A stretch of DNA of 64,000 nucleotides from Actinoplanes sichuanensis (GTDB lineage Bacteria > Actinomycetota > Actinomycetes > Mycobacteriales > Micromonosporaceae). The stretch lies in contig NZ_AP028461.1 of assembly GCF_033097365.1 (NCBI RefSeq), forward strand, positions 5,084,001 to 5,148,000, in the 5' to 3' direction. The translations under genes and the position numbers were made by a program. The notes below the pieces were generated by a model. It searched no databases and was not told the origin of the DNA. It was given only the letters and a program-made list of their open reading frames with translations. Below are positions 24,902-33,581 of the stretch, piece after piece (the first letter of the stretch is position 1; the number at the start of each line of letters is the position of its first letter).

Positions 24902-26536
24902 ATGAAACGAACCACGGCATTCGCCCTGGCCGTCGTCACGGCCGGGGCCGGGCTGCTCGTCGCCGCGCGGGCCGACGCCGCCGCCGGATGCTCGGTCAAG
25001 TACACCGTCTCCAACTCGTGGCCGGGTGGCTTCGGGGCCACCGTCGACGTCACCAACCTCGGTGAAGCGATCAACGGCTGGACGCTCACCTTCGCCCTTC
25101 CCGGTGGCGGGACGATCTCTCAGCTCTGGAACGGCACCGTCACCCAGTCCGGCACGGCCGTGTCGGTCAAGGACGCCGGCTACAACGCCGCCCTGGCCAC
25201 CAACGCGACCACCGGCTTCGGGTTCAACGCCACCGGCGACGCCGCCACCCCGGGCGCGTTCAGCCTCAATGGAGTGGCCTGCACCGGCGGCACCGCGCCG
25301 ACGAGCGCTCCGCCGAGTTCGGCTCCGCCGGCCGGGCCGGTCAAGGCGTTCCCGACCGCCGTCGGTTACGGCGCGGCGGCCACCGGCGGGCGCGGCGGCA
25401 CGGTCTATCACGTGACGAACCTCAACGACTCCGGCGCCGGGTCGTTCCGGGACGCGGTCAGCGCGAACAACCGGATCGTGGTGTTCGACGTCGGCGGTTA
25501 CATCAAGCTGTCGTCGACGGTGCTGGTGAAGAGCAACATCACGATCGCCGGCCAGACCGCGCCCGGTGCCGGCATCGGTGTGCAGGGCGGTGAGGTGTCG
25601 TTCAACAGCGGCACCAACGTGATCGTCCGCAACTTCCGGTTCCGGATGGGCACCGAGGACGCCGACCAGAAGAACAACGGTCTGAACTGGCTGGACGCCA
25701 GCAATCTGATCTTCGATCACGTCTCGATCGAATTCGGGGCCTGGAACAACATCGACGCGGTACGGGCATCGAACATCACCGTGCAGTACTCGATCGACGC
25801 GAACCCGATCGGTCAACAGTTCGGCGCCCACACCGAGACCGGCCCGTACACCTGGTGGCGCAACCTGTGGGCGAACTCGCACAACCGCAACCCGCTGGCC
25901 AAGGCGAACACCCAGTTCGTGAACAACGTGGTCTACAACTACCAGGCCGGGTACACCGCAGGTAACTCCAGCGGCCACTTCCTGCACGACGTGGTGGGCA
26001 ACTACTTCATCACCGGCCCGCGGACCACGAGCGCGTCGAACTACTACTACCAGACCGGTAACCAGCAGATCTTCAACCGGGACAACTGGGTCGACAGCAA
26101 CAAGGACGGCCAGCTGAACGGTTCGGCGGCGGTCGTGCGTGGCGGCGCGACCGAGTTGTCCGCGCCATACTCGGCGGACACCGCGGCGATCCCCACGCTG
26201 TCTGCCGCGGCCGCCTACACCGACGTGGTCGCCAAGGCCGGCGCGATCCCCCGCGACGACGTCGACAAGCTGGTGGTGGCCGACGTGACGTCGCTGGGCG
26301 CCAAAGGCGCGCTGTGGAGCTCGCAGACCGCGACGGGCCTGGGCAACAACGGCTACGGCACGCTCGCCGGCGGCACCCCGGCCACCGACACCGACCGGGA
26401 CGGCATGCCCGACGCCTGGGAGACCCGATACGGCCTGGATCCGCAGATCAACGACGCCAACGGCGACTTCGACCGGACCGGGTGGACCAACGTCGAGAAG
26501 TACGTGAACGGCCTGCTCGACAACCAGTACCCGTGA
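24902..26536 (+). CDS. Secreted pectate lyase (PL1-like) with CBM2
   Basis: A 544-residue extracellular enzyme. ATG 24902 follows AGGAGAG. A signal peptide spans about 1-28 (ARADA). Residues 29-125 form a CBM2 with flanking cysteines and tryptophans (SNSWPGGF, NGWTLTFALPGG, ISQLWNG, ACTGG), known to bind cellulose or other polysaccharide. A Ser/Pro linker follows. The catalytic right-handed beta-helix (about 148-500) shows TGGRGGTVYHVTNLNDSG, SFRDAV, NITIAGQTAPG and FDHVSIEFG, as in PL1 pectate lyases that cleave polygalacturonate by beta-elimination with Ca2+. The C-terminus carries DTDRDGMPDAWE, a calcium-binding type 3 repeat. It fits with the rhamnogalacturonan genes at the right edge. 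Confidence 0.9.
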   Translation: MKRTTAFALAVVTAGAGLLVAARADAAAGCSVKYTVSNSWPGGFGATVDVTNLGEAINGWTLTFALPGGGTISQLWNGTVTQSGTAVSVKDAGYNAALATNATTGFGFNATGDAATPGAFSLNGVACTGGTAPTSAPPSSAPPAGPVKAFPTAVGYGAAATGGRGGTVYHVTNLNDSGAGSFRDAVSANNRIVVFDVGGYIKLSSTVLVKSNITIAGQTAPGAGIGVQGGEVSFNSGTNVIVRNFRFRMGTEDADQKNNGLNWLDASNLIFDHVSIEFGAWNNIDAVRASNITVQYSIDANPIGQQFGAHTETGPYTWWRNLWANSHNRNPLAKANTQFVNNVVYNYQAGYTAGNSSGHFLHDVVGNYFITGPRTTSASNYYYQTGNQQIFNRDNWVDSNKDGQLNGSAAVVRGGATELSAPYSADTAAIPTLSAAAAYTDVVAKAGAIPRDDVDKLVVADVTSLGAKGALWSSQTATGLGNNGYGTLAGGTPATDTDRDGMPDAWETRYGLDPQINDANGDFDRTGWTNVEKYVNGLLDNQYP

Positions 26537-26550
26537 CTCCGGAAGAGTGA

Positions 26551-26563
26551 GGACTAAAGTCCC
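26551..26563. promoter_or_regulatory. DosR/DevR-like box
   Basis: The sequence around GGACTAAAGTCCC (26551-26563) matches the dormancy regulator consensus TTSGGGACTWWAGTCCCSAA over its core, read on the minus strand as CGGGACTTTAGTCC. It lies 15 bp after the pectate lyase stop and 283 bp before the dioxygenase start, so the controlled promoter is unclear. Confidence 0.4.
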
Positions 26564-26725
26564 GACTTCCGCGGATATGCACGGTGTTCGCCGGTCGGCG
26601 TGATCAGCTATCACACGTCGCGGCGCTGCGGTTCCGGTTGGTTGCTTGATCCGCTAGCGGTAAGGGGCGCTCGATAGCGCTTCTGCCGTGACCACCGCTG
26701 CCTCGAGTTCCGCCGAGGCGCGACG

Positions 26726-26768
26726 GTGACGGTGCCGGCCCGGGAGTTCCTCCCGCCGGCACCGTCAC
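26726..26768. terminator. Long perfect hairpin, probable terminator
   Basis: Perfect 14-bp arms GTGACGGTGCCGGC (26726-26739) and GCCGGCACCGTCAC (26755-26768) enclose a second GGGAG/CTCCC stem with a 3-nt loop. It is the strongest hairpin in the gap after the pectate lyase gene, 190 bp after its stop. Confidence 0.6.
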
Positions 26769-26845
26769 TGGGGTCGCCCGATTCCCGATTATCTGAGCCA
26801 GCAGTTACTGTTGGATCAAATACCCCTCGGGAAGCGGAGGCGCCG

Positions 26846-27700
26846 ATGCACCGACAGCCGAAACCCACCTACCAGGGACGCCCACTCCCCCGACCCGACG
26901 AGGAGCTGACCGATCAGGGCCTCGGCTTCGACCTCGGCACCCTGCTCGGCCGGCGGCAGCTCCTCCGCGCGTTCGGGGCCGGCGCCGCGACACTCGGCAT
27001 CGCCGCATGCAGCGAACCGTCGCCGGCCCGGCCCGGCACTCCCGCGCCGAACCGGTCCACCGGCGGGCCGACGGTCGCCGGTTCGGCACCACCGGCCGAG
27101 ATTCCCGAGGAGACCCAGGGGCCTTTCCCCGGCGACGGCTCCAACGGGCCGGACATCCTCGAACGCAGCGGTGTCGTCCGCAAGGACATCCGATCCAGTC
27201 TGGGCGGGTCGACCCTGTCGCCGGGTGTCCCCCTCGACCTCGAACTGACCCTCACCGGCGTGTCCGGCGCCGCGGTCTACATCTGGCAGTGCGACAGCAA
27301 CGGTCGCTATTCGATGTACGGCGACGGCGTCACGCAGGAGACCTTCCTGCGCGGTGTACAGATCACCGACGACACCGGCCGGGTCGGCTTCACCACCGTC
27401 TTCCCCGGCTGCTACCCGGGCCGCTGGCCGCACATCCACTTCGAGGTCTACCCCGACCAGGCGAGCATCACCGACCACCGGACGGTACTGGTCACCTCAC
27501 AGCTGGCCTTCCCACAAGAGGTCTGCGAGAAGGTCTACCGCCTTTCCGAGTACGGACGATCGGCCACCCACCTCGCCGACATCAGCCTCGACACCGACAT
27601 GGTGTTCCGCGACGACCACGCCGCCCGGCAGACCGTCACCGTCAGCGGCGACGTCACCACCGGATACCGCGCCACCCTCGCCGTCCCGGTGAACGCCTAA
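26846..27700 (+). CDS. Exported intradiol ring-cleavage dioxygenase-like lipoprotein
   Basis: A 284-residue protein; ATG 26846 follows GGAGG at 5 nt. The N-terminus has RRQLLRAFGAGAATLGIAAC, a Tat-type signal with a possible lipobox cysteine. The catalytic domain (about 95-280) keeps all four non-haem iron(III) ligands of the family: the Tyr in SNGRYSMY, the Tyr in PGCYPGRW, and both His in PHIHFE. QGPFPGD replaces the usual GPYY entrance motif. Canonical members cleave catechols in the cytosol; exported actinomycete versions have unclear substrates. The stop overlaps the convergent gene by 4 bp. Confidence 0.85.
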   Translation: MHRQPKPTYQGRPLPRPDEELTDQGLGFDLGTLLGRRQLLRAFGAGAATLGIAACSEPSPARPGTPAPNRSTGGPTVAGSAPPAEIPEETQGPFPGDGSNGPDILERSGVVRKDIRSSLGGSTLSPGVPLDLELTLTGVSGAAVYIWQCDSNGRYSMYGDGVTQETFLRGVQITDDTGRVGFTTVFPGCYPGRWPHIHFEVYPDQASITDHRTVLVTSQLAFPQEVCEKVYRLSEYGRSATHLADISLDTDMVFRDDHAARQTVTVSGDVTTGYRATLAVPVNA

Positions 27701-28644
27701 TCCCGGCCGGACGGGGCGGCGAACCGGAGAGTGGTCAGGATCAGGTTGGGATCCTGACCGGTGAGGTAACCGGCGCTGGTCACGTACGCGGTGGCGCCGC
27801 GGACCGCGACCGACGTCGGGTTCTGGAGGCCGTCGGCGGCGGTCAGCAGGGTGGTCGCCCGGCCGGCCCGGTCGATGGCGGCCACCGTGTTCTGGCCGAC
27901 GAGCGCGGCGATCACCGTGCCGTCCGGGGTGATCGTGAAGTCGTCGATGCCGGTCAGGCCGGTCGCCCGGACCTCGACCTTCGCCGGCCCGCCGTGGCGC
28001 ACCGGGATCCGCAGCAGCGTGCCCTGGTCCAGGTTGGTGGCCCAGACCGCACCGTCGCGGACCTTGATCCCGTTGACTCCGAGGAACCCGGTCGAGGCGA
28101 GTTCCGGCGCCGACGACCACACCGTCGCCGGTCCGCCGGACTGCCGTACCGCCGAGATGGTGCCGTGTACCGAGTCGGTGATGTAGAAGGTTCGGCCGTC
28201 CTCGTCGAAGGCCAGCCCGTTGGGCAGACCGTCGGCCGGTAGCGCGGCGACACGCTGCGGCGATCCACCGGGCCGGAGCCGGTACAGGCCCGTCGTCCCG
28301 ACGTCGCCGCTGGCGTACAGGAAGTACAGGGTGCCGTCCGGCCGCCGGACGATGCCGGTGGTCAGGGCGAAGCCGAGAACCGGCGCGCCGACCCCGTCGG
28401 CCGGGGCGGGCAGGGTCGCCAGGATGCGGACCGTTCCGTCCCGGCCGATCGCGGCGACCTGGCGGGCACCGGCGAAGGTGACGTAGGCGGTGCCGTCCGG
28501 GGACAGCACGATGTTCTCCGGCATCTGGCCACCGGCAAGATCGAAATGCACAGCGATGCGGGTACGGGCGGGTCCGGCCCAGGCGGGGCCGGCGCTCAAT
28601 ACCGTCGTCACCGCGAGGCCGGCGGCGATCATGCTCTTACGCAC
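27697..28644 (-). CDS. Secreted SMP-30/NHL-type beta-propeller protein
   Basis: A 315-residue protein with a signal peptide to about residue 23 (SAGPAWA). Start GTG 28644 follows AGAGGA. Six blade-like repeats contain S-P-D-G-T-x-Y-V-T, R-P-D-G-T-L-Y-F, D-E-D-G-R-x-F-Y-I-T-D and T-P-D-G-T-V, as in SMP-30/gluconolactonase-like sugar lactonases and scaffold propellers. Enzymatic activity is not certain because the metal ligands cannot be assigned securely. It may be co-transcribed with the XRE gene upstream, although 142 bp separate them. Confidence 0.8.
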   Translation of the reverse strand: MRKSMIAAGLAVTTVLSAGPAWAGPARTRIAVHFDLAGGQMPENIVLSPDGTAYVTFAGARQVAAIGRDGTVRILATLPAPADGVGAPVLGFALTTGIVRRPDGTLYFLYASGDVGTTGLYRLRPGGSPQRVAALPADGLPNGLAFDEDGRTFYITDSVHGTISAVRQSGGPATVWSSAPELASTGFLGVNGIKVRDGAVWATNLDQGTLLRIPVRHGGPAKVEVRATGLTGIDDFTITPDGTVIAALVGQNTVAAIDRAGRATTLLTAADGLQNPTSVAVRGATAYVTSAGYLTGQDPNLILTTLRFAAPSGRD

Positions 28645-28786
28645 TTTTTCCTCTTTCTTCGGGGGCGTGCGGGCGCGTCCCGACTGTGGGCGGCCCGATC
28701 GGCGGGTTTCCGGGAGTGCGCGGCCCGTTTTCGGGCGCGCTGATTCACCGCACCCGGAGACGGGCGCGGTCAGAAGGAGACGACGA

Positions 28787-29638
28787 TCAGTGAGCGGCGG
28801 AGGCGTGCATCAGCAACGTCATCGCCGCGTGGGACGGGGAACCCGCCTCGGTGGTGGCGATCACCACGTTCTGGCCCAACTCGGTCCGCAGGCTCTGCTG
28901 GGTGACACTCATCAGACCGACGAGGGGGTGCCGCATCTCGTACACCGGTTCACCGCCGGATTTCACCCGGTGCGCGACCCACATCCGGCTGAAGTCCGGG
29001 CTCTTGACCGACAACTCGCCGATCAGCGCGGCCAGCGCCGGATCGTCGGGATGCTGCCCGGACGCCATCCGCAAGGTGCCGACCACGGCCCGGGCCTTGG
29101 CCGCCCAGTCGACGTACAGATCGCGGGTGTGCGGGTCGAGGAACACCAGGTGGGCCATGTTGGGCCGGGTCTGCGCCCGCTGCGGGGCGTCGAGGTCGAG
29201 GTGTCCGGCGAACAGGGCGTGCCCGGCCCGGTTCCAGAGCAGCACGTCACTGTGCCGCCCCAGCACGAGGGTGGGCACCTCGCCCATGGCGGCGATCAGC
29301 TGCCGCACCGCCGGGGTGACCCGCTCCGGCGCGACTCGCCGGCCGGTGGGCCGCCGCCGGGTGCCGTCGGCCAGGTCGTGCAGGTGCCGGCGTTCGGTCT
29401 CGTCGAGGCGCAGCGCACCGGCGAGCGCGTCCAGCACTTCGGCCGACGCGTTCGACGACTGCCCCTGTTCGAGCCGGGAGTAGTAGGACGAGCTGACCCC
29501 GGCCAGCAGTGCCAACTCCTCCCGGCGCAGCCCGCTCACCCGCCGCCGGTCACCGTAGGTCGCCAGGCCGACGTCCTCCGGCTTGAGCTGCGAGCGGCGG
29601 GTCTGCAGGAACTCGCCGAGCTGTCGTTTCGCGTTCAC
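28787..29638 (-). CDS. XRE family regulator with MmyB-like ligand domain
   Basis: A 283-residue regulator. The helix-turn-helix (about 1-75) has LGEFLQTRRSQLKPEDVGLA, RRVSGLRREELALLAGVSSS and YYSRLEQGQSSNAS, the signature of this actinobacterial group. The C-terminal PAS-like MmyB domain (about 110-270) includes LVLGRHSDVLLWNRAGHALF and HPLVGLMSVTQQSL, likely binding a small or fatty-acyl ligand. I chose GTG 29638, just before the conserved region; no strong ribosome site is visible. The usual targets are adjacent oxidoreductase or hydrolase genes. Confidence 0.88.
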   Translation of the reverse strand: MNAKRQLGEFLQTRRSQLKPEDVGLATYGDRRRVSGLRREELALLAGVSSSYYSRLEQGQSSNASAEVLDALAGALRLDETERRHLHDLADGTRRRPTGRRVAPERVTPAVRQLIAAMGEVPTLVLGRHSDVLLWNRAGHALFAGHLDLDAPQRAQTRPNMAHLVFLDPHTRDLYVDWAAKARAVVGTLRMASGQHPDDPALAALIGELSVKSPDFSRMWVAHRVKSGGEPVYEMRHPLVGLMSVTQQSLRTELGQNVVIATTEAGSPSHAAMTLLMHASAAH

Positions 29639-29693
29639 ATCACGAAGTATTCGGCCGTCCGCGGCCGCCAGCCACACCCTGTGAGGGACACCC

Positions 29694-30197
29694 TCACCGG
29701 CTGCGGCGCGGCAGCTTCCAGTCCGGCCGCGGGAAGTGGCAGGTGTAGCCGTTCGGGATGCGCTCCAGGTAGTCCTGGTGCTCCGGCTCGGCCTCCCAGA
29801 ACGGACCGGCCGCGGTCACCTCGGTGACCACCTTGCCCGGCCACAGCCCGGACGCGTCGACGTCGGCGATGGTGTCCTCGGCGATGCGCTTCTGCTCGTC
29901 ACCGTCGTAGAAGATCGCCGACCGGTAGCTGTCGCCGATGTCGTTGCCCTGCCGGTTCAGGGTGGTCGGGTCGTGGATCTGGAAGAAGAACTCGAGCACA
30001 TCCCGGTACGACGTGACCGCCGGATCGAAGATGATCTCGATGGCCTCGGCGTGGCCGGCGTGGTTGCGGTAGGTCGCGTTCTCCACGTGGCCACCGGTGT
30101 AGCCGACCCGCGTGGTCAGCACTCCGGGACGCTTGCGGATCAGGTCCTGCATCCCCCAGAAACAGCCACCGGCCAGAACCGCCTTCTCGGCTGCCAT
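29694..30197 (-). CDS. msrA: Peptide methionine-S-sulfoxide reductase
   Basis: A 167-residue enzyme that reduces methionine-S-sulfoxide. ATG 30197 follows GAGAGGGG. The active-site motif GGCFWG gives nucleophile C12. Other MsrA signatures are [40 protein letters not shown] and the conserved YRSAIFY. Length and motifs are normal for the short cytosolic form; a resolving cysteine is probably the single late one in YTCHF. It stands alone between divergent and convergent neighbours. Confidence 0.95.
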   Translation of the reverse strand: MAAEKAVLAGGCFWGMQDLIRKRPGVLTTRVGYTGGHVENATYRNHAGHAEAIEIIFDPAVTSYRDVLEFFFQIHDPTTLNRQGNDIGDSYRSAIFYDGDEQKRIAEDTIADVDASGLWPGKVVTEVTAAGPFWEAEPEHQDYLERIPNGYTCHFPRPDWKLPRRSR

Positions 30198-30337
30198 CGT
30201 GCACCCCTCTCGTCGTCGTGCCCGTCCAGCATGCCCGATCACCCTCCGAGGCCGCGTGCGCGCTCCCATGCCGTTGGAAACAGTGTTCCCGCGAAACGTC
30301 GAGCGGATTGACTGACGCTCGATTTGTGTATGGCGAC

Positions 30338-30343
30338 TAGATT
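30338..30343 (+). promoter_or_regulatory. -10 element TAGATT, leaderless start
   Basis: TAGATT lies 6 nt before ATG 30350, placing transcription start at or next to the start codon. No ribosome site precedes the ATG. Confidence 0.45.
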
Positions 30344-30349
30344 ACTGTC

Positions 30350-30697
30350 ATGTCAGTGTTCGACCGCGGCACGGAGTATCTCAGCGTGCTGCGAAGGTGT
30401 GGGGCGGCCACCACGGTGACCGACGATGAGTTCACCATTCTCTTGGCGCAGCGATACCGGCTGGGCACTCCACTGCGCGACGTTGAATGCGAACTCGCGT
30501 CCGACCATCCACAATGCCATGTCGCATTCGTGATGGCGGCGGAAAACGGTGAGCACTGGTGGTGGGTGCGATGGAATCCGTTGTCGCACGAGGTTACCGC
30601 CATGGAAATATGTCCGGCGGTGTCCGGGCCCGGACAGGACGACTGCCTACTGCCGGAGGGCCATCCGGGCGGGCACAGCTTCGACTTTCTGCTCTGA
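30350..30697 (+). CDS. Hypothetical protein
   Basis: A 115-residue soluble protein with several tryptophans (HWWWVRWNP) and scattered cysteines (RRCGA, ECELA, QCHVA, ICPAV, DDCLL). ATG 30350 lies 6 nt after a TAGATT -10 element, so the mRNA is probably leaderless. I do not recognise a family. It is convergent with the hydrolase gene, only 5 bp between the two stops. Confidence 0.65.
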   Translation: MSVFDRGTEYLSVLRRCGAATTVTDDEFTILLAQRYRLGTPLRDVECELASDHPQCHVAFVMAAENGEHWWWVRWNPLSHEVTAMEICPAVSGPGQDDCLLPEGHPGGHSFDFLL

Positions 30698-30702
30698 CCG
30701 GT

Positions 30703-31824
30703 TCAGCGGTCGACCCGTACCTCTGGAAACGCCTTGTGCGGGCCGTCGAGGAGAGGTTGCCGACGGCCGCACAGATGCCGGTCGAAGAAAGCGAGAGGAT
30801 AAGCCTGCTGGATCCGGACCGCCCGGTCCGGGGCGAGAGTGCCGATCCATCCGGCGAGTTCTTCGTCGCTCATGTGGAGAATACGGGCCAGTTGCGGAAT
30901 CAGCCATTGGTGATCGATGTATGACGAATGCACCGCACCCTCGGCACGCACGTCGCATTTCCAACCCCGCAGGTAGTGATTCCACACCTCGGCGACACTC
31001 GGTTCGGCGTCCCGGGTGTTCTCGGCGGTCATCAACATGAACGGCCTGTCGATCACGTCGACCGGTGGCTGCGCCTGCATCGGGCCGTCCAGGGCGAGCC
31101 CGGCCCGGACGCGCCGGTCGACGTTCATCGTGACGGCGGTCGCGGTGGCGCCCTTGGACCAGCCCGCCATGCCGACCCGGCGCAGGTCGAGGGCCGCCCC
31201 GAGACCGGCCGGCAGGGGCCGGTGCCCGGCGTCGGGGTTGCGGCCGGCCGCGATGTCCTCGATCCGGTCGAGTACGAAACGGACGTCGTCGCTGTGGTCC
31301 CACGGCGTGTAGCCGATCTCCTCAGACGGCACGGTGAGCCGGCCGTCCGGGAACTCGCCGTACCCGTCGTACGTGGTGTCCACGGTGACCACGACGAACC
31401 CGTGACTGGCGAGTTCCTGCACGATGATCGTCGCCTCGGCGCGGGTGCTGTCGTTGCCGTGCGAATACATGATCACCGGCAGCCTCTCCCGGGTCCGCAG
31501 CACGGGTGCGGCGAGGCGGGCGGCGGTGAGCGGGGCGGTCGCGGTGTCGGCGCCGAAGTCGGCCGAATCGAGCAGGGCCCGCCACGGGGCGGCGGGCAGC
31601 CACGGCACCCGGGGGTTCACGCTCGCCCCCGCCGGGTACCAGACACCGGCCATCAGCTCACGGCCCGGGCCGACCAGGTGCAGGGACACGGTGCCGATGC
31701 GGTGCGGCCCGGTAGGTCGGGGCAGCACGAGCCGCGGTGCGGTGGCCGTGGCCGCGTCGACCGGCAGCACGGCCAGGGTGGCGGCCGCGACGAGCAGGCC
31801 GCGACGGGACAGAGTGGGCTTCAC
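30703..31824 (-). CDS. Exported alpha/beta hydrolase (PAF-acetylhydrolase-like)
   Basis: A 373-residue secreted hydrolase. The N-terminus SRRGLLVAAATLAVLP looks like a Tat or Sec signal. The oxyanion strand is PVIMYSHGNDSTRAEA, the nucleophile elbow GMAGWSKGATAT (Ser in G-W-S-K-G), and a late His is in GAVHSSYID. This pattern resembles PAF-acetylhydrolase/dienelactone hydrolase-like esterases. GTG 31824 overlaps the HTH regulator stop by 4 nt, so the genes are translated together. Substrates are likely lipids or esters outside the cell. Confidence 0.87.
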   Translation of the reverse strand: MKPTLSRRGLLVAAATLAVLPVDAATATAPRLVLPRPTGPHRIGTVSLHLVGPGRELMAGVWYPAGASVNPRVPWLPAAPWRALLDSADFGADTATAPLTAARLAAPVLRTRERLPVIMYSHGNDSTRAEATIIVQELASHGFVVVTVDTTYDGYGEFPDGRLTVPSEEIGYTPWDHSDDVRFVLDRIEDIAAGRNPDAGHRPLPAGLGAALDLRRVGMAGWSKGATATAVTMNVDRRVRAGLALDGPMQAQPPVDVIDRPFMLMTAENTRDAEPSVAEVWNHYLRGWKCDVRAEGAVHSSYIDHQWLIPQLARILHMSDEELAGWIGTLAPDRAVRIQQAYPLAFFDRHLCGRRQPLLDGPHKAFPEVRVDR

Positions 31825-32156
31825 TTTTCCTCCCGGGTGGTTTCGACACGTGCGATGAGCTGCTTCAACCTGTCGATCTCGGCGGCCAGTGCGGCGTCTC
31901 CGGCCGCGGTGAGGGTGATCCAGGTACGGCCGCGCTTACCCTCGTATCCCTTCTCGATCTCGACGAGACCGGCCGTCTCCAGCACACCGAGGTGCTGGGA
32001 GAGGTTGCCGGCGGTCAGCTGGAGCTGGGTCCGCAGGTAGCCGAACTCGACCTTGCGGGCCTCGTGCGCGATGGTCAGGATCCCGAGCCGGACCCGCTGG
32101 TGCACCACGTCGTCGAGGCCGGTGACCGGATGCGCGTCGGACGCCTCGGCGGTCAT
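31821..32156 (-). CDS. Winged-helix regulator (HTH_34/MarR-like)
   Basis: A 111-residue DNA-binding protein. The winged helix (about 12-100) reads VRLGILTIAHEARKVEFGYL, LTAGNLSQHLGVLETAGLVE, then the wing YEGKRGRTWITLT. ATG 32156 overlaps the stop of the membrane gene upstream by 4 nt (ATGA), and its own stop overlaps the hydrolase start. The three genes therefore form a tight operon. The perfect inverted repeat directly before the operon (32837-32867) is the obvious candidate operator for autoregulation. Confidence 0.92.
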   Translation of the reverse strand: MTAEASDAHPVTGLDDVVHQRVRLGILTIAHEARKVEFGYLRTQLQLTAGNLSQHLGVLETAGLVEIEKGYEGKRGRTWITLTAAGDAALAAEIDRLKQLIARVETTREEK

Positions 32157-32836
32157 CGGCGGCGACGCCGGGTCAGGGCGAACACGGCCGCGCCGAGCAG
32201 CAGCACCACGCCGTTGAACACCTGCTCCGGCACGAAGGCACCCCGGCCGCCGGAACCCATCAGCCAGTCGACGCGGAGCGGGGCCAGCACCGCCGCGAGG
32301 TAGACGACGGTGAAGGCGAGCAGGCCCGGGTTGCGCTCCAGCCAGGCCAGCACCAGCAGCGCGATCCCGATGGTGCCGGTCGGTGCGACCAGGCGGTCCA
32401 GCACCAGCGTCCACTCGGGCTGCGGGGTGGGCTGCGCCTGGATGTCGACCCAGAGCCGGAAGCCGACCCAGATCACGACGTAGAGCAGGGCCAGGGCGGC
32501 ACCCGTGTACGCATACGGCAGCACCCGGGCGCCCACCCCGCGGGTCCGGGCGATCCGCACATACCAGTACGCGATCGCCGCGTAGGCCAGCAGCAGCGCG
32601 GGCGGCCAGAACCACACCACCCCGTCGCGGGACAGCCGGCACTCGGTGTCGTTCACGCCCTGGCACTGCACGTCCATACCGAAGTAGTCGGCCGGGATCG
32701 CCAGGAACGTGACCACGGCGAGCACCAGCAGGGCGACCCAGGTGACGCGTTGGTCGCGGCGCACCCGGTGGGCGAGCGCGCGCGTGTCGGACAGCAGCCG
32801 ACGAGGATCCTCGCCGGGCACCGCTTCAGTTGTCAT
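32153..32836 (-). CDS. Polytopic membrane protein, first gene of the HTH/hydrolase operon
   Basis: A 227-residue protein with about five or six membrane helices after a charged N-terminus (PRRLLSDTRALAHRVRRDQR). Extracytoplasmic cysteines occur in DVQCQGVNDTECR. I chose ATG 32836: it sits just inside a perfect inverted repeat and the longer frame crosses the intergenic region. No named family is recognised. Membrane proteins paired with this HTH type often serve as sensors or the regulated transport function; here that is inference. Confidence 0.8.
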   Translation of the reverse strand: MTTEAVPGEDPRRLLSDTRALAHRVRRDQRVTWVALLVLAVVTFLAIPADYFGMDVQCQGVNDTECRLSRDGVVWFWPPALLLAYAAIAYWYVRIARTRGVGARVLPYAYTGAALALLYVVIWVGFRLWVDIQAQPTPQPEWTLVLDRLVAPTGTIGIALLVLAWLERNPGLLAFTVVYLAAVLAPLRVDWLMGSGGRGAFVPEQVFNGVVLLLGAAVFALTRRRRR

Positions 32837-32867
32837 GCCAATAGGTTTCCACAACAAACCTATTGGC
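32837..32867. promoter_or_regulatory. Perfect 12-bp inverted repeat, candidate operator
   Basis: GCCAATAGGTTT (32837-32848) and AAACCTATTGGC (32856-32867) with a 7-nt spacer fill almost all of the 32-bp gap between the two minus-strand genes. It abuts ATG 32836. It could bind the HTH protein of this operon, or act as a hairpin after the upstream gene. Confidence 0.6.
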
Positions 32868-32868
32868 G

Positions 32869-33516
32869 CTAGTGCACGGGCTCCGGAACCCGAACCCGCA
32901 GCAGCACGACGGCGAACGCCACCAGCCATCCACTCCACAGCACATAACCGATGAAATTGGCGAAATCGACGCCCGGCACCTGCAGCGGCGACACCACCCC
33001 GGCCGCGATCAACACCGCGGACAGCCCGCCGAGCAGCGTGAACCAGCGGCCGGCGATGGTCGCGCCGACGGCCACGAGCACGAGGACGGTCCAGGCGGCG
33101 GTCAGCGCATACCCGAGCGTCTCACCGATCAGCGTGCCCAGAACGTGATGGGCCGTGGCGAAATCGTCGGTCGCCCCGTCCGCCGCGAAACCGGGCACCA
33201 GCAGCGGCCAGCGGGCCAACCCGATCACCTGGACCACGGCGGCCGCGATCCCGACCGGCACCGCCGCACGCATCGCCGCCGACCGCGACAACCGCCCGAC
33301 ACCGATCGCGACCGGCGCGAACAGGGCGGCCGAGAACGCCAGCACGCTGAACCACCCGACGATCACCGCCTGATCGGCCCGGAACGCGGTGAGGATCTCG
33401 TCGACCGGCCTCTTCAGCACATCGGGATAGTCGAACACCGATCCGAGCACGGTGAACGCCACATTGGTCAGCACCGCGGCGAGGATCAACAGGCAGGCGG
33501 TCAGCTTGCGGTTCAT
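32869..33516 (-). CDS. DUF4386-like membrane protein
   Basis: A 215-residue protein with six or so membrane helices. ATG 33516 follows GGAAAGG, and a short first helix MNRKLTACLLILAAVLTNVA begins there. Motifs such as LRP/KRPVDEIL, HHVLGTLIGETLGYALTAAW and the general layout fit DUF4386, a family of unknown function. It is divergent from the leaderless SARP gene and ends 32 bp before the next operon. Confidence 0.7.
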   Translation of the reverse strand: MNRKLTACLLILAAVLTNVAFTVLGSVFDYPDVLKRPVDEILTAFRADQAVIVGWFSVLAFSAALFAPVAIGVGRLSRSAAMRAAVPVGIAAAVVQVIGLARWPLLVPGFAADGATDDFATAHHVLGTLIGETLGYALTAAWTVLVLVAVGATIAGRWFTLLGGLSAVLIAAGVVSPLQVPGVDFANFIGYVLWSGWLVAFAVVLLRVRVPEPVH

Positions 33517-33581
33517 GCGAAAACCTTTCCGGAGGTACGGGTGAAGCCACGAACAGCCTGGCGAAAGGGGCTGACGCGGCA

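Larger units (their letters stand above)
26537..26845. other. 309-bp intergenic region without a gene
   Basis: I find no credible gene here. It holds a DosR-like palindrome GGACTAAAGTCCC at 26551-26563, a perfect CCGCTAGCGG at 26651-26660, a small GCGCT/AGCGC hairpin at 26667-26680 and the long hairpin at 26726-26768. The ribosome site GGAGG of the next gene is at the right end. Confidence 0.6.

Noticed and set aside
23861..26614. A 917-codon minus-strand open frame opposite the pectate lyase
   Set aside because: Val/Gly/Arg/Asp-rich shadow; the plus strand encodes a complete CBM2-pectate lyase with signal peptide and ribosome site.
26667..26680. GCGCT/AGCGC mini-hairpin as a terminator or riboswitch
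   Set aside because: Only a 5-bp stem in GC-rich sequence, and no conserved aptamer features around it.
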